From the NCBI RefSeq assembly GCF_016595415.1, contig NZ_JAENIO010000004.1:121206-185205 (forward strand): 64,000 bases of DNA. Direction: 5' to 3'. Shown piece by piece: positions 56,326-64,000 of the stretch. Position 1 is the stretch's first letter; every line of letters starts with the position of its first letter. Origin of the DNA: Roseibacillus ishigakijimensis. Lineage in GTDB: Bacteria > Verrucomicrobiota > Verrucomicrobiia > Verrucomicrobiales > Akkermansiaceae. The position numbers and the translations under genes were made by a program. The notes below the pieces were generated by a model. That model ran no database searches. It was not told where the DNA came from and saw nothing but the letters and a program-made list of their open reading frames with translations.

Positions 56326-59001
56326 ATGAAAGCTCACGTCACCAGCTGCCAAATCCTTCTTTGCCTGTTGTGGTGCGCCATTTGTGCTGGACGAGCTTCT
56401 GCGCAGCTCCCCGATTACACAGGGTTGGCAGGCTCGACCTCGCTGGAAACGAATATCTGGCGGAGGGGTTTTAGCTACCCATGCGGGTTCAGCTTCCAAA
56501 ACACGGGAACAGGCGGAACCCCCGGAGTGCAGGGAGTGCTCCGCTACCAGCTCGTGCCGAATTCCGGAACGACTCCTCCAGTCCGCCTGCAATGGCGCAT
56601 TCGGGATGACTCTGCCATACAGACGCAAGATCGCCCGATATCCTTTCCATCATCCAATGGAGGGAACACGGAAGTGTCCGGATATCTCGTTACCCCGAAT
56701 TCGATTCCCGACGGGTATTATACCCTCAGGGTCTTTCTGGATTCGGACGACCGCTTCCTAGAAAGCAACGAGACGAACAACTTCTTTGTCATCTCCAGCA
56801 ATATCTCGGTGATCAGCACTCCTGACATGGTTCCCGATGGGACTGCAGCCCTGACGGTCACCGGGAGTAACGTGGTCCGGGACGCGGGACAGTCCTTTAC
56901 CGTGAATGCGCGGATTCGGAATGATGGAGATAATGTTTCGATTCCCTCCTACTTGGTGGCGTTTTACCTCGTGGATCCGTCTGATACGTTCCTCAATCCC
57001 GATGAAGCCCATTTCCTCGGCTATGGGTCGGCTCCTGCCCTGACGACAGCCCTGCAGAATACCCCGGGTTATGTCACCGCGAGCGCGACCTTCAATCTGC
57101 CTTCTGATTTGGCCTTGCCGGAATACCGCCTCGGCGTGCGACTCGATCCTTTCGACGATGTGACTGAATATTCCGACATGGGGGTGGGCGAATACAATTG
57201 GCATACGAACAATTATTTCCTCTCTCCCTCTGACGAAAGTGTCGGCGTCCGCTATGTGATTGAGCGACCCGACTACAGCTCGGACAATGGCCAAAGTTCC
57301 ATGAGTCCCACGACGATCCCGGCGGGTGAATACGTCACTTTCAGCGGCCGGGTGCGTAACACAAGAACTTTCACCAGCCCGAATATCACGACCATCCGGC
57401 ACTTCATTCGCTTTGGTTTCTCGGGTATTCCCATTTCCTTGGGGACAACCTTCATCCCTTCGATTCCGGCAAACGGGACCTACGAATTCACCGCCGTTCT
57501 ACAAATCCCCCCCAACCAACCGCCAGGAGACTACCAGTATCTCTTCGACATTGATGATGCCGGAGTGGTGCCTGAATACGATGAGACCAATAACCGTGGC
57601 TATCTTTTCGGGACAGATCTCACCGTGACCGCTCCGCAGTTGCCGGATATCGTGGCGAACGGATTACAGTTTTCCCCCTCCTCGGTGGCCCCTGGAGACG
57701 AGTTGACGGTGGAGGTGAACTTGGAGAATACGGGCTATTCTTCCACCGGGTCCTTCAACGGAACGTTCTATCTCTCGCAAGATACCGTGCTGGCCAATAA
57801 CGACGATATTCTCCTCGGCACACGCACCGTATCCGGCGGGCTGTCGGCAGGCCAGAGCGCGAACTTCACCCCCACACTCACCATTCCCTCCGGCACGGCC
57901 TATGGTGAATACCGCCTAGGAGTTATTCTCGATTCTGGTTCGCAGGTTGAGGAGCTGTTCGAGACGAATAACTCCCTTTTACTGACTTCTCCCCTGCTCA
58001 CCGTGAGCCCTGATGGTAACCCGCTCCTGCCAGACTTGCGGCCGATCTCCACGACATTCGAGCCCACTCGGGCGGACTTCGAGGAGCTCGTATCGTTGAC
58101 GGTAGATATCAAGAACCAAGGCACCTCTGCAGCCTCCGGCGTGATATGCCACGCTTACCTCAGCTTGGATAATGTGGCGGGCAACGCGGACGATATTCCG
58201 GTGGGCAACGTGAATCTAGGGGGAATTGGCATCGCGGCCACTGAGTCGGGCAAAATTGATTTCAAAATGCCCGGAAAGGGAGCCCCCGTGGGGATGTATC
58301 GGGTTGTCCTCGTCGCGGATGAAACCGATTCCGTGGCGGAAAGCAATGAGACGAACAACACCTACCTCTCGGGCCCTCTCTTGCAGCTTTTGCCAGCCGA
58401 CGACGACTACTTCGCAAAGCTGGTAGCGACTGGAGCCTCGGCGAGTCCAGCCCTGGTCATTCCCGGCCAAACTGTTGATACGATCGTCACCGTAGTGAAC
58501 AAAGGCGGCTCGAGTGCAGCAGGAGTTGAAACCGCTCTTGTGCTGAGCCTGAATGACACCATCGGGGATGCGGATGATGTTCTGTTGGAAAGCATCGGAC
58601 CCGATCAGATCGATTTGTCGGAAACAGGAAAAGTCGATGCGAGGGCGATCAAGATCCCTGAAGGAACTTCTCCAGGGAGCTACAATATCGGCTGGGAGGT
58701 GGACCCCGACAACCTCATCCCCCAAGATTCCAGCTCAGGGAACAGAATCTCCGTTCCCATCATCGTCCGTGAGAGAAGGTTTCATGCCGCCATTGTCCAG
58801 CGCGACTCGGACCATCATATCGTCGAGTTACGTGAAACGGACCCCGCCTACAGATACCGGGTCATGAGCAGCTGGAATTTGCAGGATTGGAAGGAGAGCG
58901 ACTTTCAAAAAGGCTCATTCGATGTCCCGCTGGTCTTCCAGATTAAAGTCGACGAGAATCTGGCAGAGCAACGGTACTTTCACCAGGGGGAAGAGCACTA
59001 A
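56326..59001 (+). CDS. Large secreted CARDB-repeat protein
   Basis: 891 residues with signal peptide (to about RASAQL). About six CARDB/immunoglobulin-like repeats of 120-130 residues follow (LPDIVANGLQFSPSSVAPGD; ELTVEVNLENTG; VAESNETNN-type ends). The C-terminus carries AYRYRVMSSWNLQDWKESD, a module shared with the left-edge protein and the ThuA fusion. CARDB repeats are adhesion modules of surface proteins; no enzyme is seen. It sits between two aldo/keto reductase relics. Confidence 0.85.
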   Translation: MKAHVTSCQILLCLLWCAICAGRASAQLPDYTGLAGSTSLETNIWRRGFSYPCGFSFQNTGTGGTPGVQGVLRYQLVPNSGTTPPVRLQWRIRDDSAIQTQDRPISFPSSNGGNTEVSGYLVTPNSIPDGYYTLRVFLDSDDRFLESNETNNFFVISSNISVISTPDMVPDGTAALTVTGSNVVRDAGQSFTVNARIRNDGDNVSIPSYLVAFYLVDPSDTFLNPDEAHFLGYGSAPALTTALQNTPGYVTASATFNLPSDLALPEYRLGVRLDPFDDVTEYSDMGVGEYNWHTNNYFLSPSDESVGVRYVIERPDYSSDNGQSSMSPTTIPAGEYVTFSGRVRNTRTFTSPNITTIRHFIRFGFSGIPISLGTTFIPSIPANGTYEFTAVLQIPPNQPPGDYQYLFDIDDAGVVPEYDETNNRGYLFGTDLTVTAPQLPDIVANGLQFSPSSVAPGDELTVEVNLENTGYSSTGSFNGTFYLSQDTVLANNDDILLGTRTVSGGLSAGQSANFTPTLTIPSGTAYGEYRLGVILDSGSQVEELFETNNSLLLTSPLLTVSPDGNPLLPDLRPISTTFEPTRADFEELVSLTVDIKNQGTSAASGVICHAYLSLDNVAGNADDIPVGNVNLGGIGIAATESGKIDFKMPGKGAPVGMYRVVLVADETDSVAESNETNNTYLSGPLLQLLPADDDYFAKLVATGASASPALVIPGQTVDTIVTVVNKGGSSAAGVETALVLSLNDTIGDADDVLLESIGPDQIDLSETGKVDARAIKIPEGTSPGSYNIGWEVDPDNLIPQDSSSGNRISVPIIVRERRFHAAIVQRDSDHHIVELRETDPAYRYRVMSSWNLQDWKESDFQKGSFDVPLVFQIKVDENLAEQRYFHQGEEH

Positions 59002-59389
59002 TCGACATCGCCCGATGTTGCATGCGAAACGACAGCAAGCCAGACCGCAGAAACAACTCGCCTGCCTCCATACACTTATCAATATTCGCACATCTCTCAA
59101 TGAGTATTGAGTAGGCTGCGCCTCACGAGAGCGTTTTGACAGGGTCCGGGGTTTTTATTGCGGTCGCCAACAGGCTCCAGTTGGTTCTCGAGCTAGCCCG
59201 AGCTCAAGGTAGGAAGGCCTCGCCGTGTAAAGGCCGAGACATCCCTACCGAGCCATTTGCGGTGACATCCCTACCGACTCACCGCTCAGCGAGGAATCGT
59301 CCCGTGGCGGATTCTCCCACCTTGGCGAGTTCGTTCCGCGGGCCAGCGGCGACGAGACGGCCCCCCTCCTTTCCCCCCGTCCAGACCGA
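59002..59389. other. Gene-free stretch with short repeats
   Basis: No supported gene. It holds a 14-bp direct repeat gacatccctaccga (59238-59251 and 59264-59277) and an imperfect inverted repeat around 59211-59250 (ggtaggaaggcctcg versus cgagacatccctacc). Likely decayed DNA next to the reductase relic. Confidence 0.5.
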
Positions 59390-59465
59390 GGTCGATGACC
59401 ACTTCGTCGCGAACCGCCCCCAAAGCCTCTCCCTCCCGCAACTCACTGGCTTTGCCCCATGGCTT
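59390..59465 (-). pseudogene. Second aldo/keto reductase fragment
   Basis: On the minus strand this encodes GKASELREGEALGAVRDEVV, in frame, matching the same part of the enzyme as 56207-56140; DNA identity over about 54 bases (59394-59447 versus 56146-56200) is roughly 90 percent by eye with one indel. Only this short piece remains. Confidence 0.65.
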
Positions 59466-59574
59466 GCCAGCTAACAGACCATCCCTCCCCTCTCAACCAA
59501 GAGAAGAATCACCCCGAAACACGTAAATCACTCATTTTAAATATTTAAAAGGAACACAGAATTCACTTTTCACG

Positions 59575-59940
59575 GCCTAACCCCATCGCCCTGCGGGGCT
59601 GGCAGGTCTGCGGCTGCGGCTGCGGCTGACGGCTTTGCCGGCAGCGGGAGCAGCCGACGCCCGGCTCCGACACAACGAAGTGGAGCGGCTGCAACCTGGC
59701 GACGACGTGCGAGGAACGAGCGCCGAGGAGTCCAGCCGCAGCCCAGCGGAACGCCCCACGAACCACCGGCGCGCGAGCGACGGCGCGACTCGTGCGGGTG
59801 CCCTTGTTTTTGATTCCGGCGACAGCCGCACTCGGGCACCCACTAGCACGAGGCGTGACGGAGCGGTCGTTTGCTCTTGCGCCCGGGTGGTCGTCCGATT
59901 TCACCGGCAGGCCTACGACGCACGACCCCGCATGAACGCC
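59575..59940. other. GC-rich segment with strong inverted repeat
   Basis: Markedly more GC-rich than both flanks, with tandem gcggct units near 59610. The arms ctcgtgcgggtgccc (59789-59803) and gggcacccactagcacgag (59834-59852) form a stem with a 4-base bulge. Several frames are open on both strands merely because stop codons are rare. It could be a structured RNA, a non-coding mobile repeat or a recombination site. Confidence 0.5.
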
Positions 59941-59964
59941 CGGAGGATGAGGAAGAGAATTCCC

Positions 59965-60588
59965 TCATTTGAGGAGATCGCGGATATCTGGTTGATCCCC
60001 ATTGGCGTCTTTAAGAAGATCAAGAGCATTGGCGAGGGTTTCACGGTAACCCTTCATTGTCTCTTCTTTCCGGGGAGCCAACCAGAAGTATTCAAAGCAG
60101 TACTGGTAATTCTCTTTGAGATGTTTTTCTCCGATTTGGGATGGTGCAGGGAAGGTAGGATCCGCTTTCACAACATTTGATCCGACACCCCCGAAAGGAT
60201 CGTCTGAACTAGGTCCTCCATGCTTCGCGATAAAATCCTCTCGCTTCTTCTCGATTTCAGCCTCGGTTGGATGCCGGACATACTCGTCATAAATTTCCAC
60301 ATACGATTCTTTGTTTCTCAAAAAATCGAGGGCAATCAGACGTATTCGATCACCCGCTTCGGCTGGGTCTAGTTCTTCGATGACCTCTTCGCCCTGTCCT
60401 TCGATCTCCGCCCCTAATGAAAGCATGAATTCCTCAAACTTTTTGCCCTGCTCTTTCCAGTTTGCTTCCGACGTGACGCCCGACTCGACTTCCTGAACAT
60501 AATCCATCACGTCTTTAACTAAAGCGTCGCTCGCGCTGCAAATACAGATCAGAATCGACCAAACACATAGATGCGATAAAATCTTCAT
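59965..60588 (-). CDS. Small secreted protein downstream of the arginine deiminase gene
   Basis: 207 residues with a signal peptide (MKILSHLCVWSILICICSAS) and an acidic, helical body; a GPSSDDPFGGVGSN loop splits it. No family recognised. It starts 12 bp after the stop of the deiminase gene, so they are probably one operon. It could be an inhibitor, chaperone or substrate of the deiminase, but nothing in the sequence proves this. Confidence 0.75.
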   Translation of the reverse strand: MKILSHLCVWSILICICSASDALVKDVMDYVQEVESGVTSEANWKEQGKKFEEFMLSLGAEIEGQGEEVIEELDPAEAGDRIRLIALDFLRNKESYVEIYDEYVRHPTEAEIEKKREDFIAKHGGPSSDDPFGGVGSNVVKADPTFPAPSQIGEKHLKENYQYCFEYFWLAPRKEETMKGYRETLANALDLLKDANGDQPDIRDLLK

Positions 60589-60600
60589 GGGAAATATATT

Positions 60601-63600
60601 TTAATTTTTAAGCTTAGACCACCAATCGGCCTCTGGTTCTCGTCCGATATTGGTTCCACAATGAACCTCCCCTTGAAAGGTATGGAAAAAATACCATACA
60701 TCCTTGGCTGATGCGTTTCCGAGAACGGGTTCAACAGCCTCTTTGAATACGTCTTTACTCTGTCCGTCACGAGGACCGAACTGCTCAGGGTAAAATGTAG
60801 TTCCGTCGATCTGCTGGCTGTTTACGGCATTCGGCACGAATGATTTTCCACTGTTCGCCGATCGGGCGTGGAACAGCACGGGAACGGGTTTCTTTGCTAC
60901 TTCCTGGGGGATGACGTTCAATGCAGCGTCGATCTTCGTCTTCAGGTCCCTGTTGTAGTCAAGAAAGCTCGAGTCCGAGAGGACCTCTCCTACTGTAATC
61001 GGCGCGGGGAGTCCTTTCTGCGAAATACCTAAATCCAGCGCGAGCTCGTCCGGCCACCACAACACTTCGTCCGACTCCATAATCACGAAGTAGTCGTCTT
61101 TCTTGGGCGCGGAAAACCATCCTTCGTTTCCAGATCGGGTATTCTGGCGTGGATCTCGAAACCTAGCGGAACCGCCGAGTGAGGTTGATCCGGTTCGGTA
61201 ACATAGGTCGATCGTGAGAGTGATTTTTCCTTGATACGTGCCGTCCTCCTGCTCGCCGACAGTCTTTATTCGAGCCATTTGGCCTTTTCCACCCCCAGTC
61301 GCAATCCTAATGTATCCACCTTCATATTTCTCCCAGGCTGCTCCGTTTGTTGCGTGTGATGCCGTTGTTACCACGGTCAGGTTCGAAAAGCTTCCAGCGT
61401 CTTGCGCTATCTGGGCTGTAACTGGCCGTGAGGAACCGGCTGAAAACAGGACCCCTCTGAGCTTTTCGTCCACTGTAGAAAAACCATTTAGTAGGTCGGC
61501 ACCAGCTTTTGGGTCAGCCACGAGAGCGGTTCCATCTTCGCGGAAGGCGATGATCTCATCGACATGGGCGACTGACAGATAACTCACGTCAATGCCGCCG
61601 GGATTGGCTCCGTCGGCACTCGCTCCGAGTGGAAGCTGATGTTCCTGTGCCACGAGAAATTTTCTGAGGTTGATCCCCATGTTCGAGCCGTAAACGATCC
61701 GACCGAGAGGGAAACCGGTGTGTGGCGGGCAAAGTTCAAGGTTCCCACCGAAGTCAGCTGAGCCGTTTCCGAAACTGTCGCCGATTCCAAACACGCCCTT
61801 TTCGGGTCCCAGGAACTCCGTAAGCACCCAATTGGGCAATTTGTCGGAACCGTAAGGAAGAATGAAGGTCAGCCCGTGGGCGGCACCTCCGGGATATTGG
61901 GTGTAACCAATTTCAGCGTGGTCTTGAGTGAACTGGCTCGGAGCATTGCTGATGACGTTCGCTTTTGGCAAGTTTTGCAGAACTGGGTTTTGATCGACCT
62001 GACTTACGAAAGTCGTCTTGGCTTGTGAAGACCGGTCGACCATCAACCAAGGAGCAACTTTGAGTTTGACCGTATCGCCTTCGGAGCGTTGCCCATTGAT
62101 TTCGTATTCAATTGTGAATTCGATTTCACCGCTGAATTTATTGGTCGCATATGGGAGGGTGCCACCGACAACGTGCATTCCCCGCAAAAGGACGCCTTCG
62201 ATCCCGAACTCGAAATCGCCCTCGCTATTCTCCCGAGTTTCTTCAAAATTAGTGGCGTCTTTGTTGACCCATTTTGTGATTTCGATATCGAGTTCGTTGC
62301 TGTCGTCGTCGGTCCAAGGGCGTCCGTCAGAGAGAATGCCGCCCCAGATTGCGTCCGTTCCTGCCTTACGTTTCGGGAACAAGTGGATTGCCTTGTAGTC
62401 CTCGGATTCTGCGACTTTGAGAAATACTTTCCCATCTTCCCCGAGTCCGTCGACGGGAGCAATCAGGAGGGGTGCCAAATCCTTAGCGTCGTCTTCGTTT
62501 TCGATCTTCCAGTTTTCGTAGTCTGGCTGAGTTTGATTTCGCCACCACAACGCTCCGTCAGGCGCTGGTTTCCCATCATGGGTGTTGTTCCCGTCCCGGT
62601 CGAAATTTACTTGGTAGATCGCACCGCGTTCATTTGTCCATTCATCCTCTCCCGCTTCGTCCGCCGCGTCGGCTTCACCGCTTCGATCAGTGTCGACCTT
62701 TAAGTCCACGGGCAGGAGGAAAGCCAGTTCCTCATCAGCAGTTCCTCCATCCAAGCGAGCGACGGCCAAGCCGCTGTCGAGCATGTCGAGAACCTCGGCA
62801 GAAAGTCGACCGGGAGGAAGGAAATCAACCACGTTCTGCCATTTCCCATTAGCCCAAATCTTGTCTTCAGCTGCAAGCCAGCCTTGTTTGCTTACCCCCG
62901 TTACCCTCCCCGCTGCTTGGGTGCGGCTAGCCAGAAAGTTGCCACCATTCTTGGCTACCATGAGACCGCTCTCGCCAGATGCGAGATTCCAAACACTTTC
63001 CACACCACCTATTTCTTGTTTGAACGTTGCGGAACGCGCCTCGCCAGCTCCACTCCCGGTCGCGAAAGCCGTCCCATATTGCTTCGTCTGCCAGTCAAAG
63101 CGCCAGTAGGAATTTTCCGAGACGATGTTGCCATTCTCTTCGATACGACAAGCAGTCGACTGATGGGAAGTATCACGCAAGTGTATTTCATTATGAGCGG
63201 TAAACAGTGAGCCTTCAAAGCCTGACCCCCCTTTACTGTAGACTGCAAAGTATTCGCTCCCAGTGGGGCCCCCGAAGCGAGTATCCAAAATATCGTCCGG
63301 ATGTGAAATCCCCGGGTATTCAGAATGAATATCATATCGAGTATACTGCTGTCCTTCTGGAGCTTCGAGATTCCAAAGGCCCTCAACTTGCCCCTGAGAA
63401 GTATTTGTAAGCCATACGCCTAGAACTGAATCGCGCACAAAGGGAATCCTTGCATCAGAATGAAATGTGTCGGCCGGATTATCTGTCCCCTCATCTCCTA
63501 GAGTGATCATCCCATGCTCAAAAGTGTGGACATCAAGCTTTCTATCAACCAATAGCATAGAATCGCTGGTTCCATTCACATTGCGGGAGAAGAGAGCTGA

Positions 63601-64000
63601 GGGAAGAGGAATGAAATCAGCAAGAGAAACGTCCTCCGGGTTCGTAATATCGAGAGGAACAACTACGAAATTAGGTTCAGCCCCCCGCCGCCAATCGATC
63701 ACTGCATCAAGGGGATCGGCATCTTCGCCATTGCTAACGCCATCACCATCAGCATCCAAGTCCGGACTCTTTGCGGGGGAACTATCAGGATCCTCCCCAT
63801 CTGGAATGCCATCGCCATCGCTATCTGGCGAGGTTGCATCACTTTCTCCTACCAGAATTTCATAACCATCCGTCATGCCATCGCCATCGGTGTCGGTCTG
63901 GTTGCGGTCGGTTCCGAGATAGTTCTCCAGGCTGTCGGAGAGGCCGTCGAGATCGGCGTCGGGCCCCGGGGGCAGGCCGCTCAGGCCCTCGAAGCGGAGG
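60601..64000 (-). CDS. Protein-arginine deiminase with thrombospondin type 3 repeats (5' end outside window)
   Basis: At least 1132 residues; the frame is still open at base 64000. The N-terminal visible part has thrombospondin type 3 calcium repeats (DSDGDGIPDGEDPDSSP, DLDADGDGVSNGEDADP). After about 330 unassigned residues come PAD middle-domain motifs (DTDRSGEAD, ERGAIYQVNFDRDGNN, KLKVAPWLMVD) and the PAD catalytic domain: Asp of TQDHAEIGYTQ (codon 61921-61923), GGNLELCPPHTGFPLGRIVYG, His and Asp of VAHVDEIIAF (codons 61564-61566 and 61558-61560), and Cys of GEVHCGTNIGREPEADWW (codon 60658-60660). All four catalytic residues of calcium-dependent PADs are present, so it should convert protein arginine to citrulline outside the cell. 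It carries an insertion of about 110 residues before the last third of the catalytic domain. Confidence 0.9.
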   Translation of the reverse strand, partial: LRFEGLSGLPPGPDADLDGLSDSLENYLGTDRNQTDTDGDGMTDGYEILVGESDATSPDSDGDGIPDGEDPDSSPAKSPDLDADGDGVSNGEDADPLDAVIDWRRGAEPNFVVVPLDITNPEDVSLADFIPLPSALFSRNVNGTSDSMLLVDRKLDVHTFEHGMITLGDEGTDNPADTFHSDARIPFVRDSVLGVWLTNTSQGQVEGLWNLEAPEGQQYTRYDIHSEYPGISHPDDILDTRFGGPTGSEYFAVYSKGGSGFEGSLFTAHNEIHLRDTSHQSTACRIEENGNIVSENSYWRFDWQTKQYGTAFATGSGAGEARSATFKQEIGGVESVWNLASGESGLMVAKNGGNFLASRTQAAGRVTGVSKQGWLAAEDKIWANGKWQNVVDFLPPGRLSAEVLDMLDSGLAVARLDGGTADEELAFLLPVDLKVDTDRSGEADAADEAGEDEWTNERGAIYQVNFDRDGNNTHDGKPAPDGALWWRNQTQPDYENWKIENEDDAKDLAPLLIAPVDGLGEDGKVFLKVAESEDYKAIHLFPKRKAGTDAIWGGILSDGRPWTDDDSNELDIEITKWVNKDATNFEETRENSEGDFEFGIEGVLLRGMHVVGGTLPYATNKFSGEIEFTIEYEINGQRSEGDTVKLKVAPWLMVDRSSQAKTTFVSQVDQNPVLQNLPKANVISNAPSQFTQDHAEIGYTQYPGGAAHGLTFILPYGSDKLPNWVLTEFLGPEKGVFGIGDSFGNGSADFGGNLELCPPHTGFPLGRIVYGSNMGINLRKFLVAQEHQLPLGASADGANPGGIDVSYLSVAHVDEIIAFREDGTALVADPKAGADLLNGFSTVDEKLRGVLFSAGSSRPVTAQIAQDAGSFSNLTVVTTASHATNGAAWEKYEGGYIRIATGGGKGQMARIKTVGEQEDGTYQGKITLTIDLCYRTGSTSLGGSARFRDPRQNTRSGNEGWFSAPKKDDYFVIMESDEVLWWPDELALDLGISQKGLPAPITVGEVLSDSSFLDYNRDLKTKIDAALNVIPQEVAKKPVPVLFHARSANSGKSFVPNAVNSQQIDGTTFYPEQFGPRDGQSKDVFKEAVEPVLGNASAKDVWYFFHTFQGEVHCGTNIGREPEADWWSKLKN

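Noticed and set aside
59789..59852. Integron attC recombination site
   Set aside because: A bulged inverted repeat is present but the outer GTTRRRY and RYYYAAC boxes are missing, and no integrase or cassette array is seen.
59563..60180. Overlapping open frames on both strands in the GC-rich segment
   Set aside because: Three or more frames are open at once, as expected where stop codons are rare, and one runs antisense into the secreted 207-residue gene.

Overview
The window looks like a chromosome segment from a Gram-negative member of the Verrucomicrobiota. This assignment is inferred from gene content and was not tested by any search. Supporting signs are an LpxC-FabZ fusion (lipid A outer membrane), a DUF1549/DUF1553 cytochrome plus DUF1501 pair, thrombospondin type 3 calcium-binding repeats in large secreted proteins, a GxGYxYP protein, a ThuA protein, and a TonB-like transducer. 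Coding density is high and genes lie on both strands, often tail to tail with 4-bp overlaps. Both edges cut genes: the 3' end of a secreted protein at the left and a very large secreted protein at the right.

Region by region. 0-11.4 kb: secreted-protein tail, two xylose-isomerase-like TIM barrels, an MFS-acyltransferase fusion, a PspA homologue, a VWA membrane protein, an AsmA-like protein, then pyrH-frr and a PDZ protein. 11.4-16.3 kb: a compact export locus with a Wza-like SLBB protein, a Wzc-like tyrosine autokinase, an outer-membrane beta-barrel and an unknown Cys-containing secreted protein, followed by tRNA-Gly(TCC). 16.4-28.7 kb: Nif3-like protein, lpxC/fabZ, manA, GxGYxYP protein, GAF histidine kinase, glycolipid-type glycosyltransferase with HAD hydrolase, two lipoproteins (one only 55 residues), and the SRP RNA. 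28.8-40.4 kb: MauE/DoxX protein, SMUG1-type uracil-DNA glycosylase, beta-helix protein, TonB-like protein, cardiolipin synthase, a 1384-residue ThuA/sugar dehydrogenase/cytochrome fusion, MoxR and FxsA. 40.4-51.4 kb: DUF1501 and cytochrome pair, a type II secretion/type IV pilus operon (two GspE/PilB ATPases, GspF, GspG) and efp.

51.5-64 kb looks accessory. It holds ada and alkB (alkylation repair), a DUF433/PIN-like toxin-antitoxin pair bracketed by 35-bp perfect direct repeats that copy the 3' end of the neighbouring gene, an SGNH hydrolase, a broken aldo/keto reductase, a CARDB-repeat secreted protein, a second aldo/keto reductase relic, and a GC-rich segment with a strong inverted repeat. 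The most notable gene runs off the right edge. It has thrombospondin type 3 repeats followed by what reads as a complete vertebrate-type protein-arginine deiminase (PAD middle and catalytic domains with Asp, His-x-Asp and Cys all present). A small secreted protein follows it by 12 bp and is probably co-transcribed.

Many genes serve the cell envelope: lipid A, phospholipid remodelling, polysaccharide export, pilus/secretion and large secreted enzymes. All calls come from reading the sequence and translated frames by eye; no database search was run.
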